52,639 bases of DNA from Bacteroidales bacterium (GTDB taxonomy: Bacteria > Bacteroidota > Bacteroidia > Bacteroidales > P3), in assembly GCA_028708845.1 (NCBI GenBank), contig JAQVXZ010000017.1:1-52639 (forward strand), in the 5' to 3' direction. Both the position numbers and the translations under genes were made by a program. How positions within the stretch are numbered: the stretch's first letter is position 1; the number at the start of each line of letters is the position of its first letter. Shown here piece by piece: positions 28,779 through 36,683 of the stretch. The notes below the pieces were generated by a model. It had not been told where the DNA came from. It did no database searches and was given only the letters and a program-made list of their open reading frames with translations.

Positions 28779-31100
28779 ATGAGAAAAATCAGCCTTCTTG
28801 CATTTTTATTTATTCTACTATCAACCGCATCTTTTGGACAAAGAGTTCAAAAGGTTGGTTTGGTATTGAGTGGAGGAGGTGCAAGGGGGCTAGCTCATGT
28901 AGGTGCAATTAAGGCCTTGGAAGACAATAATATTCCAATAGATTACATATCTGGAACATCTGTTGGTGCTATTGTTGGTGCACTTTATGCTTCTGGATAC
29001 ACCGTTGAGCAAATGATGAATTTATTCCTTTCAGAGGATTTTCAACTTTGGTTGTCAGGAAGGGTTGATAAGAGTGCTGCATTTTTCTATAAGGAAAAAG
29101 ATGATAGCCCTTCTTTGATTTCGTTTTCTTTCGACACGAAAAATAAATTTCGTTTCCAATTACCTAGCTCAGTTGTTAATCCTATTCAAATGGATTATGC
29201 TTTTATGGAGTTATTTGCTGGAGCTTCTGCTGTTTCAAATAACAATTTTGACAGCTTATTTGTTCCGTTCCTATGCATCACTTCGGACATAACAGATAAT
29301 AGGGCAAGTATTAGGCGAAAAGGTAATTTAGGTCAAGCCGTTAGAGCTTCTATGACTTTCCCACTGTTTTTTGCACCAATCACTATTGATGGTAAAATTA
29401 TGTTTGATGGGGGAATGTACAATAACTTCCCTGCAAAGGAAATGCATGATATCTACAATCCAGATATAATTATTGGAGTTAAAATTGCGGCTAATTACCC
29501 TCCACCTAATGAAGGTGATGTGGTTTCTTATATTCAAAACATCTTTTCAAAAGAAACTGATTATGATGTTGTTTGTGGAAATGGGGTTTTGATTGAGCCA
29601 GACTTAAGTGATTTTGGAATACTTCAATTTGACAGAATGCAAGAAACCTATAAGATTGGTTATAAATCTGCATTGGAGAAAATATCTAAAATAAGAGATT
29701 TTCTAGTGGATTCAATATCTCAAGATGAAATATCATGTAAAAGAAAAGTATTTAATGACAGAAAACCTCCACTAGAGATTAAGAATGCTATTATTGAGGG
29801 TGTTGATTTGTCACAGAAGAAGTATTTTGAAAATGCTTTAATGATAAATGCAAGTGATTCTGTCTTTTCAGAAAGGTTAAAACAAAACTATTTTGCTCTG
29901 TGTTTCGACAATAACATAAAAACTATTAATCCATATATTTATTATAACAACTTTTCCAATTCCTATGTATTAAACGTAAACGTGAAAACTCAAGAAAACC
30001 TTAGAACAGAGATTGGGGGATGCCTTTCTTCAAATCCAATTTCACATCTCTATATTGGTGCAGAATATAATATGCTTAAGGGTAGTGCTTGGCTTTTCAA
30101 GTCTAATGTTTATTTAGGAAGGTATTATACTTCCTTTATGGCAGGGGTTAAGATAGTCCATCCAACCCGTTTACCTTTCTATACAAGAATAGAGTTTAAT
30201 GCTAACAAATGGAGTTATTATAATTTAAAAACTAATTTCTTCGATTTCTCACCACTTAACTATATTGTTCAAAGAGAGAATAATATTCAGATCATCACAG
30301 GAATACCTTTAGGTTTAAAAGATAAATTAGAGTTTAATATTGGATATGGTTTGGTTAAAGATGATTATTTTAATATTAAGTACTCTACTATTTATGATAC
30401 TTCCGATAGAACTACTTTCTCCCATTTAGCAACTGGGTTAACTAGAACATTTTCAACTCTAAATAAATCTCAATCACCAACCTCTGGAGTTTATTCTAAA
30501 ATGCAAATACAATTAATTAATGGGGTTGAAGAGTTTTCTCCTGGCAACACTTTTTCATCTTCAGTTTCTAAGACAAAAAATCATAGCTGGTTGCAGTTTG
30601 CCTTAAGGAATAAGGTATATATAGATGTACATAAGTACATGACTATTGGGTGGAATGCAGATATATTCTATTCTTTTCAAAACCTTTTCTCAAACTATAA
30701 CTCTTCACTATTGAATGCAGGGGTTTACTCTCCGACCTTAGAAACCTTTACACAGTTTATGCCTGAATATAGAGCAAACCAATATTTAGCAGCAGGAATT
30801 GAGAATATATTTAAGTTTAATTTTTATAGGATTGATGCGTCATTTAAATTGAATGCAAATATTTATGCGCCAGTATCACAAATAATTACTATTGAAAACA
30901 ACTTGCCAAACTATCATAAAGACTTTTTCGGAAAGGTGTATCTAATATTTAGTTCAGCATTAGTTTTCGAGACACTCTTAGGTCCATTAAGTATAACTGC
31001 AGGTTATCATCAAAGAGATGATTCGAAAACTAATAATCCTTTCACTATTTCCGTTAACTACGGTTATATAATGTTTAACAAAAAAAATATAGATAGATAA
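28779..31100 (+). CDS. Patatin-like phospholipase with outer-membrane barrel
   Basis: A 773-residue protein with a signal peptide (residues 1-20, ending TASFG). The patatin domain shows the oxyanion-hole GGGARG, the nucleophile S61 in GTSVG and D210 in DGG, forming the Ser-Asp dyad. A linker with a POTRA-like part (about residues 320-400) precedes a BamA/Omp85-type beta-barrel in the C-terminal half. This is the architecture of type Vd-like surface lipases. It is likely an outer-membrane phospholipase or acyl hydrolase; the substrate is unknown. The next gene begins one base after its stop. Confidence 0.88.
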   Translation: MRKISLLAFLFILLSTASFGQRVQKVGLVLSGGGARGLAHVGAIKALEDNNIPIDYISGTSVGAIVGALYASGYTVEQMMNLFLSEDFQLWLSGRVDKSAAFFYKEKDDSPSLISFSFDTKNKFRFQLPSSVVNPIQMDYAFMELFAGASAVSNNNFDSLFVPFLCITSDITDNRASIRRKGNLGQAVRASMTFPLFFAPITIDGKIMFDGGMYNNFPAKEMHDIYNPDIIIGVKIAANYPPPNEGDVVSYIQNIFSKETDYDVVCGNGVLIEPDLSDFGILQFDRMQETYKIGYKSALEKISKIRDFLVDSISQDEISCKRKVFNDRKPPLEIKNAIIEGVDLSQKKYFENALMINASDSVFSERLKQNYFALCFDNNIKTINPYIYYNNFSNSYVLNVNVKTQENLRTEIGGCLSSNPISHLYIGAEYNMLKGSAWLFKSNVYLGRYYTSFMAGVKIVHPTRLPFYTRIEFNANKWSYYNLKTNFFDFSPLNYIVQRENNIQIITGIPLGLKDKLEFNIGYGLVKDDYFNIKYSTIYDTSDRTTFSHLATGLTRTFSTLNKSQSPTSGVYSKMQIQLINGVEEFSPGNTFSSSVSKTKNHSWLQFALRNKVYIDVHKYMTIGWNADIFYSFQNLFSNYNSSLLNAGVYSPTLETFTQFMPEYRANQYLAAGIENIFKFNFYRIDASFKLNANIYAPVSQIITIENNLPNYHKDFFGKVYLIFSSALVFETLLGPLSITAGYHQRDDSKTNNPFTISVNYGYIMFNKKNIDR

Positions 31101-31101
31101 T

Positions 31102-31755
31102 ATGATTCAAGTCAAGAACATTTTTAAATCCTACCAAAGCTTAGAAATTCTAAAAGGAATTAATATGGAGGTTGGAGCCTCTGAAATAGTTTCAATTGTT
31201 GGAGCCTCCGGAGCAGGGAAGTCAACCCTACTACATATAATAGGTACTCTTGACAAGCCTAATAGTGGCGAGATTTTTATTAAAGGAGTTGATGTATGTA
31301 GTCTTAACGATAAACAATTAGCTGCATTTAGAAATAAAGAAATTGGCTTTGTATATCAGTTTCATAATCTTTTAGCAGAGTTTTCTGCAATTGAAAATGT
31401 TTGTATACCTGCTTTTATTGCAGGGAAAACGAAAAAAGAAGCTATGATGGAAGCAGAAAAGTTTTTCGATATATTGCAAATAAGAGATAGGATGCAACAT
31501 AAACCATCGGAGCTTTCAGGAGGGGAACAACAAAGAGTAGCCGTTGCAAGGGCATTAATTAATGATCCTTCAATCATTTTAGCCGATGAGCCATCAGGTA
31601 ATCTTGATAGTCAAAATGCAAAAGAGCTACATAATTTATTTTTTAAACTTAGAGATATATACAAGAAAACTTTTCTAATAGTAACTCATAATGAAGAATT
31701 AGCAAGAATGAGCGATAGGGAATTATTAATAAAAGACGGATTAATTCTAAGCTAA
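31102..31755 (+). CDS. LolD/MacB-type ABC transporter ATPase
   Basis: A 217-residue ABC ATPase. Walker A is GASGAGKST (K40), the signature LSGGEQQRVAVARAL, and Walker B IILADEPSGNLD, the form typical of the LolD/MacB/FtsE group. In gammaproteobacteria LolD powers release of lipoproteins for transport to the outer membrane. The partner permease is not encoded next to it, so the assignment to lipoprotein transport is by similarity. It starts one base after the patatin gene, so they are probably coupled. Confidence 0.8.
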   Translation: MIQVKNIFKSYQSLEILKGINMEVGASEIVSIVGASGAGKSTLLHIIGTLDKPNSGEIFIKGVDVCSLNDKQLAAFRNKEIGFVYQFHNLLAEFSAIENVCIPAFIAGKTKKEAMMEAEKFFDILQIRDRMQHKPSELSGGEQQRVAVARALINDPSIILADEPSGNLDSQNAKELHNLFFKLRDIYKKTFLIVTHNEELARMSDRELLIKDGLILS

Positions 31756-31814
31756 TACAGCATATAAAACAAATAAATCATTTTTAACAACAGAGAAATA
31801 ATAAGATACAAAAT

Positions 31815-32549
31815 ATGAAAGAATCGCAATTACTTTACGGAATAAGACCAGTTATTGAGGCATTAAGAAACGACATTGATATTGAGAAGGTTTTTATTCA
31901 ATCATCATTAAGAGGAGGTTTGTTGGAAGAGCTGAAAGATGCATTAAGAGGTAAGAATGTTATAATACAATATGTTCCAGTTGAAAAACTTGATAGACTG
32001 ACAAGAAATAACCATCAAGGTGTGGTTGCTCTAATGCCAATGATTAAGTATTTTGAATTTGAGAAAGTAGTAACAGACTTACTTGAATTGGGAGAAAAGA
32101 TATTTGTTTTTATGCTCGATAGGGTTACTGACGTAAGAAACCTTGGAGCAATTTCAAGAAGTGCAGAATGCTCAGGAGTAAACGCAATTGTTATTCCTCA
32201 GCATGGTTCGGCTCAAATTAACGAAGATGCAATAAAAACATCTGCAGGTGCATTACTTACTGTTCCAATTTGTAGGGAAGCAAACCTAAAAACAACAATT
32301 AATATTGCAAAAGAATTGGGAATAAAGGTTTATGCTTCAACAGAAAAAGGAGCAGAGCTTTATACCGATGTGGATTTAACAGAAAGCATTATGATTGTTA
32401 TGGGAGCTGAAGATACAGGAGTTTCTCCTGAAATCATTAAGCTATGTGATGGTAAAATAAAAATCCCAATGAAAGGTAGTATAGAATCTTTGAATGTTTC
32501 TGTTGCTGCAGGAGTGTTAATGTATGAGGTGGTTAGACAAAGGGCATAA
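31815..32549 (+). CDS. rlmB: 23S rRNA 2'-O-methyltransferase RlmB (SpoU family)
   Basis: A 244-residue SPOUT methyltransferase. The N-terminal substrate-binding domain (ESQLLYGIRPVIEAL ... LDRLTRNNHQGVVAL) is followed by the SpoU motifs: VTDVRNLGAISRSAECSG, VMGAEDTGVSPEIIKLCD and KIPMKGSIESLNVSVAAGVLMYE. RlmB methylates the ribose of G2251 in 23S rRNA (E. coli numbering) using S-adenosylmethionine. RlmB versus a related SpoU enzyme rests on overall similarity. Confidence 0.88.
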   Translation: MKESQLLYGIRPVIEALRNDIDIEKVFIQSSLRGGLLEELKDALRGKNVIIQYVPVEKLDRLTRNNHQGVVALMPMIKYFEFEKVVTDLLELGEKIFVFMLDRVTDVRNLGAISRSAECSGVNAIVIPQHGSAQINEDAIKTSAGALLTVPICREANLKTTINIAKELGIKVYASTEKGAELYTDVDLTESIMIVMGAEDTGVSPEIIKLCDGKIKIPMKGSIESLNVSVAAGVLMYEVVRQRA

Positions 32550-32571
32550 AATATAGTAAGGTTGTTTTTCT

Positions 32572-34245
32572 ATGAAACTAAATCACATTAAGCAAGTTTA
32601 TTTTATTAGAGTTTCTGTAATTATTCTTTTAACTATAATTACTCAGACTCTAATTTCCTGTGCAAAAATAGGTAGTCCATCAGGTGGTGCTTATGATAAA
32701 ACTCCTCCTAAGTTGAAGGAAGCAAAGCCAAATCCTAATTCTACTAATTTTAAAGGAAATGAATTTGAAATTAAGTTCGACGAGCATATTGTACTAGCAA
32801 ATACTTCGGAAGAGTTAATAATATCTCCTCCATTAAGAGAGAAACCTACAATCAAAGCTCATCTCAAAACACTTCGTGTGACTTGGACAGATACTCTATT
32901 TGACAATACAACATATATATTCGATTTTGGAAATTCAATAGTTGACTACACAGAGGGAAATAAACTTAATAACTTTTCTTATAGCTTTTCAACAGGACCC
33001 TTTATCGACACAAATGAATATAAAGGGAAAGTAATAGATGCATATACTTATAAGCCAGTAGCTAATAAATATGTTATGCTATATAAGTCAGAAAGCGATT
33101 CTGTTGCAAAATTTGAAAAGCCAAACTACTTAACAAGAACAGATAGTAGTGGGAATTATATATTTCGTAATATAGCAACAGGAAACTATCAGATATTTGC
33201 ATTAGAAGATAAAAATCAAAACCTATTATACGATCTAAGCACGGAGGGGATAGCTTTTAGTAATGAAAGGGTTGAATCGACCATTTACGGAATCGACACT
33301 TTGACTAAGCTTCCTATTAAGGCTAATAATACATTGTATTTCTTCGAGACAAAAGATACTCTTATAAATCTTAACTCTACAACAATTCTTTCAAGATATA
33401 GGTTGCAATTTAGTTTTTCTAACCCAACAACTGACAGTCTTCAATTAAATTTCACTTATCCAGACTTCAAAGGGAAAGAAGATAAGAACTTATTATTGCA
33501 ATACAGCATTAATAAAGATACTGTTGATGTTTGGAGTTTAAATCAGCCTTTCGACTCCATTAAATTAGTCATTAAAGATGTTGGATTAGAGGAAGACGTA
33601 GAGCAACATTATACTAAAAGAGATAAAGGAAAAACAAAAGATACATTTACTTTCATCACTCCAAATCAAAACCAGACTTTCTTTTCAAAACTCTTAATTG
33701 AGATGCCCTTTCCAATAGAAGACACAACTCAAATAATAGAAGCATATAGGATTACACCAAAAGATACAAGCACAATTCACTTCAAACCATCAGTTTCTTC
33801 ACCTCTTTTCTTAGAAATAGTAGAAGTGTTGGAGCAAGGTTCTTCTCAGAAGATTAGAATTCCGCAAGGACAAATTAAAAATAGATTAGGTCAAGTTAAT
33901 GATTCGCTTGTTTTCAACCTTATTATTGATAGTGAATCGGATTATGGAAACTTCTTTATCACAATAAAGGATACTAGCTCTCGAAATTCAAGCTATATTT
34001 TAATTCTTGAAGATCCTCTAGGAAAAGAAATAAAGACAAAGTATTCAGAAAGTGAAGAGAAAAACATATTCAAATATCTTAAGGAAGGGAGTTATAAGCT
34101 AAGAATGATTATAGACAAAAACCATAATAAGAAATGGGATCATGGTGATTATCACAACAGAACCTTACCTGAAGAGATAATTTATTTCAATAAAACAATT
34201 AATATTAGAAAGAATTGGGATATTGAAGAAGAATGGTTGTTTTAA
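32572..34245 (+). CDS. Lipoprotein with N-terminal Ig-like (Big_5) domain
   Basis: A 557-residue predicted lipoprotein. The lipobox is LISC with the lipidated C30. The next about 110 residues form a bacterial Ig-like domain of the SbsA/Big_5 kind (DKTPPKLKEAKPNPNSTNFK, FEIKFDEHIVL). A carboxypeptidase-regulatory-like segment follows (about 145-215, DSSGNYIFRNIATGNYQIF). The C-terminus has another such element (EGSYKLRMIIDKNHNKKWDHGDY). Proteins of this build are widespread in Bacteroidota and of unknown function, probably cell-envelope structural. It is 22 bases after rlmB. Confidence 0.8.
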   Translation: MKLNHIKQVYFIRVSVIILLTIITQTLISCAKIGSPSGGAYDKTPPKLKEAKPNPNSTNFKGNEFEIKFDEHIVLANTSEELIISPPLREKPTIKAHLKTLRVTWTDTLFDNTTYIFDFGNSIVDYTEGNKLNNFSYSFSTGPFIDTNEYKGKVIDAYTYKPVANKYVMLYKSESDSVAKFEKPNYLTRTDSSGNYIFRNIATGNYQIFALEDKNQNLLYDLSTEGIAFSNERVESTIYGIDTLTKLPIKANNTLYFFETKDTLINLNSTTILSRYRLQFSFSNPTTDSLQLNFTYPDFKGKEDKNLLLQYSINKDTVDVWSLNQPFDSIKLVIKDVGLEEDVEQHYTKRDKGKTKDTFTFITPNQNQTFFSKLLIEMPFPIEDTTQIIEAYRITPKDTSTIHFKPSVSSPLFLEIVEVLEQGSSQKIRIPQGQIKNRLGQVNDSLVFNLIIDSESDYGNFFITIKDTSSRNSSYILILEDPLGKEIKTKYSESEEKNIFKYLKEGSYKLRMIIDKNHNKKWDHGDYHNRTLPEEIIYFNKTINIRKNWDIEEEWLF

Positions 34246-34319
34246 TGAAAAATCAACCTGTTTATAGGCCTTAGATGAGTTTTTTTTAATAGAATCCTTT
34301 TTCTTTAAAATAAAACGTG

Positions 34320-34327
34320 TATCTTTG
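34320..34327 (+). promoter_or_regulatory. rpsP -7 promoter box
   Basis: TATCTTTG matches TAnnTTTG and lies 40 bases before the rpsP start. The -33 region is T-rich but without a clear TTTG. Confidence 0.55.
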
Positions 34328-34367
34328 CAACCTTGAATAATTAAAAAATAATTAATTAAAAGCTATT

Positions 34368-34961
34368 ATGGCAGTAAAAATCAGATTACAACGTTTTGGT
34401 AAGAAGGGTAAACCTTTCTATCATATCGTTATTGCGGATGCTCGTGCAGCACGTGATGGAAAGTTTATTGAAAAAATTGGAAGTTATAATCCAGTTACCA
34501 TTCCTGCAACAATCGATATTGATATCGAAAAAGCATGTCAATGGTTAAAGAATGGTGCTCAACCATCAGATACAGCAAGATCTATCCTTTCTTATAAAGG
34601 AGTTATGATTAAACGTCACCTTCAAATTGGAGTTGAAAAAGGTGCAATTACTCAAGAAGTTGCAGATACTAAATTCAATGCTTGGGTGACAGAAAAAGAA
34701 AACAAAATTTCAGCAAAGGCAGAAGAAAAGAGAAATAAAAAGAAATCTGACGCAAAGAATGCATTAGCTCAAGAAATTGAAGTAAATGCGAAACGTCAAG
34801 AAGCTATTAATGCAAGACGTAAAGAAGCAGATGATGCTATAAGAGCTGAAAGAGAAGCTGAGAGATTAGCAAGAGAAACAGCAGCAGCTGAAAAGCTTGC
34901 AGCAGAAACTCAACCAGAAACTGAAACCCCTACTGAGGTTGAAGAACCAAAAGCAGAATAA
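34368..34961 (+). CDS. rpsP: 30S ribosomal protein S16
   Basis: A 197-residue S16. The conserved core is residues 1-80 ([40 protein letters not shown]). An unusually long Ala/Lys/Glu-rich helical tail of about 90 residues follows, a length extension common in Bacteroidota S16. It binds 16S rRNA in 30S assembly. The order rpsP-rimM is conserved widely, but here a strong terminator separates them, so rimM has its own promoter. Confidence 0.95.
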   Translation: MAVKIRLQRFGKKGKPFYHIVIADARAARDGKFIEKIGSYNPVTIPATIDIDIEKACQWLKNGAQPSDTARSILSYKGVMIKRHLQIGVEKGAITQEVADTKFNAWVTEKENKISAKAEEKRNKKKSDAKNALAQEIEVNAKRQEAINARRKEADDAIRAEREAERLARETAAAEKLAAETQPETETPTEVEEPKAE

Positions 34962-34992
34962 TTTATTTATAAGATATTCTTCATAATGATTG

Positions 34993-35028
34993 CAAAGACC
35001 GTATTCTTTAATTAGAATCGGTCTTTTT
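34993..35028 (+). terminator. rpsP terminator
   Basis: CAAAGACCG (34993-35001) and ATTCT pair with AGAAT and CGGTCTTT (35015-35026), followed by a T-run ending at 35028. The end of the T-run is also the -33 TTTG of the rimM promoter. Confidence 0.85.
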
Positions 35029-35058
35029 GCATTTATTTATTTTTTATATATACCTTTG
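35026..35058 (+). promoter_or_regulatory. rimM promoter, leaderless geometry
   Basis: TTTG (35026-35029), 21-base spacer, TACCTTTG (35051-35058). The rimM ATG at 35063 is only 4 bases beyond the -7 box, so transcription should start at or next to the start codon. Confidence 0.7.
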
Positions 35059-35062
35059 CAAT

Positions 35063-35584
35063 ATGGATGTTAAAGATTGTTTTTACTTAGGCTTGGTTGT
35101 AAAGCCATTTTCTTATAAAGGAGAGTTAGTCCTTTTTTTTGATGTAGATGAACCTCAGGAGTACTCTGAGTTAGATGGTGTTTATATTGAGATAAGCAAT
35201 AGGTTGATTCTTTACCCTATTGAAGCATTAAGATTAAATGGGAATAGGGCTGTCGTAAGGTTTGAGAATATGAATGAAGAGGATAGTCTTAAGTTAATAA
35301 ACAAAAAACTATACCTACCATTAGATTTGCTTCCTAAGCTTGATGGTAATAAGTTTTATTTTCACGAAGTAATAGGTTTCAAGATAATTGATGAGGAAAA
35401 AGGAGATATTGGAATTATTAATTCCATCGTCGAATACCCTGCACAACCTCTTTTTTCCATCGCTTTTAAAGAAAAAGAGATATTAATGCCTGTTGTTGAC
35501 CAAATTATTCAAAAAGTTGACAGAGAAGCTAAAATAATATATATCAAGGCTCCAGAAGGTCTAATCGATCTTTATTTATCGTAA
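35063..35584 (+). CDS. rimM: 16S rRNA processing protein RimM
   Basis: A 173-residue protein of normal length. The N-terminal RimM domain begins MDVKDCFYLGLVVKPFSYKG and the C-terminal PRC-barrel holds YPAQPLFSIAFKEKEILMPVV. It assists 30S head maturation and binds S19. I chose the ATG at 35063: a longer reading from a TTG at 35027 would begin inside the terminator/promoter and add an unusual hydrophobic leader. It follows rpsP in the usual order. Confidence 0.92.
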   Translation: MDVKDCFYLGLVVKPFSYKGELVLFFDVDEPQEYSELDGVYIEISNRLILYPIEALRLNGNRAVVRFENMNEEDSLKLINKKLYLPLDLLPKLDGNKFYFHEVIGFKIIDEEKGDIGIINSIVEYPAQPLFSIAFKEKEILMPVVDQIIQKVDREAKIIYIKAPEGLIDLYLS

Positions 35585-35617
35585 AGTAAATAATATTTAT
35601 CGATTCTCGATATAAAA

Positions 35618-35649
35618 TTTGTTTGTTCGGAAAATATATTGTTACTTTG
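35618..35649 (+). promoter_or_regulatory. Probable promoter of the DUF2975/XRE pair
   Basis: TTTG (35618-35621), 20-base spacer, TTACTTTG (35642-35649), one mismatch from TAnnTTTG; 36 bases before the start codon. Confidence 0.5.
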
Positions 35650-35685
35650 CTTCTTTAAATAACAAAGGAAAAGTTAAAGTATAAT

Positions 35686-36384
35686 ATGAGACCAAATACA
35701 AATATAAGATTTTTAAAAGCAGTTAAGATAGGATTCGACTCAGCAATTGTGCTTATGTCAATACTATTAGCTTTTTTTATTTTGGCTGTAATATTTAATA
35801 TATCCTCTCCTTACTCCGAATCCTTATTTGGAACAATTGCTGCAAAAGCATCTCCAATCGAAGAAACTATAACAAAAGACTTTGTTGTTCATTCACAAAA
35901 AGAGAATATAAGCGTTTCATCATTTATCAATAAATATGAATTGGAAATTTCTATGAAAAGTAATGACCTAAATCATATTCCAATGATATATAAATTGATT
36001 TTCCTTACAGCCCTTAACCTTAATTTGTTTTTCATAATCTTTGTTTTCTTTCAAGCAAGCAAGATATTGAAAAGTATAATTAGGAGCTTAAAGGAGGATA
36101 AGAAGGTAGTTCAGCATAATCTTTTCAATAAGAGTAATATTAAAAGATTCCAATTTATTGCCTATGGTTTTATGGTAATGCCTATAATAGAACTAATCAT
36201 TTATTTTTCTGATTATCATTTTCTTTCGAATTATTTTTCAATACCAGGATTTAAACTTCATCCAATCCTAAGTCTTAGTTCAATATCATGGGACTATGTC
36301 TTTATTGGCTTGTTATTTATGTCCTTAATTGAAATTATTAGAAGAGGAATTACAATTCAAGAAGAAAACGACTTAACAGTATAA
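35686..36384 (+). CDS. DUF2975-type membrane protein
   Basis: A 232-residue protein with four membrane helices (about residues 17-37, 103-125, 160-180 and 200-220) and a loop between the first two, the layout of DUF2975 proteins. In many bacteria, including the B. subtilis yoaS-yozG pair, a DUF2975 gene is followed by a small XRE-type regulator, exactly as here (22 bases). The function of the pair is unknown; the membrane protein may control the regulator. Confidence 0.75.
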   Translation: MRPNTNIRFLKAVKIGFDSAIVLMSILLAFFILAVIFNISSPYSESLFGTIAAKASPIEETITKDFVVHSQKENISVSSFINKYELEISMKSNDLNHIPMIYKLIFLTALNLNLFFIIFVFFQASKILKSIIRSLKEDKKVVQHNLFNKSNIKRFQFIAYGFMVMPIIELIIYFSDYHFLSNYFSIPGFKLHPILSLSSISWDYVFIGLLFMSLIEIIRRGITIQEENDLTV

Positions 36385-36406
36385 GGTGGTAAAAGGAAAT
36401 AAAGAT

Positions 36407-36634
36407 ATGGGAATTATAGTTAATTTAGATGTGATGATGGCAAAGAGGAAGATAGGCCTAGGTGAGTTAGCCCAAAAGGTTGATCTTACTCCTGCAAATC
36501 TATCCATACTTAAGAACGGAAAGGCAAGAGCAATTCGTTTCTCAACCCTAGAGGCAATATGCGAAGCCTTAGAGTGCCAACCAGGAGATATATTAGAATT
36601 TGATAATGCAGAAGAAAATAAAAAAAAGATATAA
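36407..36634 (+). CDS. Small XRE-family (YozG-like) transcription regulator
   Basis: A 75-residue Cro/CI-type helix-turn-helix protein, nearly all DNA-binding domain (LGELAQKVDLTPANLSILKNGKARAIRFSTLEAICEALECQPGDILEF). I prefer the ATG at 36407, preceded by an AAGGA-like stretch and matching the family opening (IVNLDVMMAKRK); a GTG at 36386 would add seven residues. It is paired with the DUF2975 gene upstream and lies 49 bases before the first M16 peptidase gene, so read-through into it is possible. Confidence 0.82.
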   Translation: MGIIVNLDVMMAKRKIGLGELAQKVDLTPANLSILKNGKARAIRFSTLEAICEALECQPGDILEFDNAEENKKKI

Positions 36635-36683
36635 TACAAGTAAAACAACAATAAATAATTATTCACTAAATAACAACAAAACA

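Noticed and set aside
35027-35062. Longer RimM from a TTG start
   Set aside because: It lies within the terminator/promoter overlap; the shorter form has normal family length and opening.
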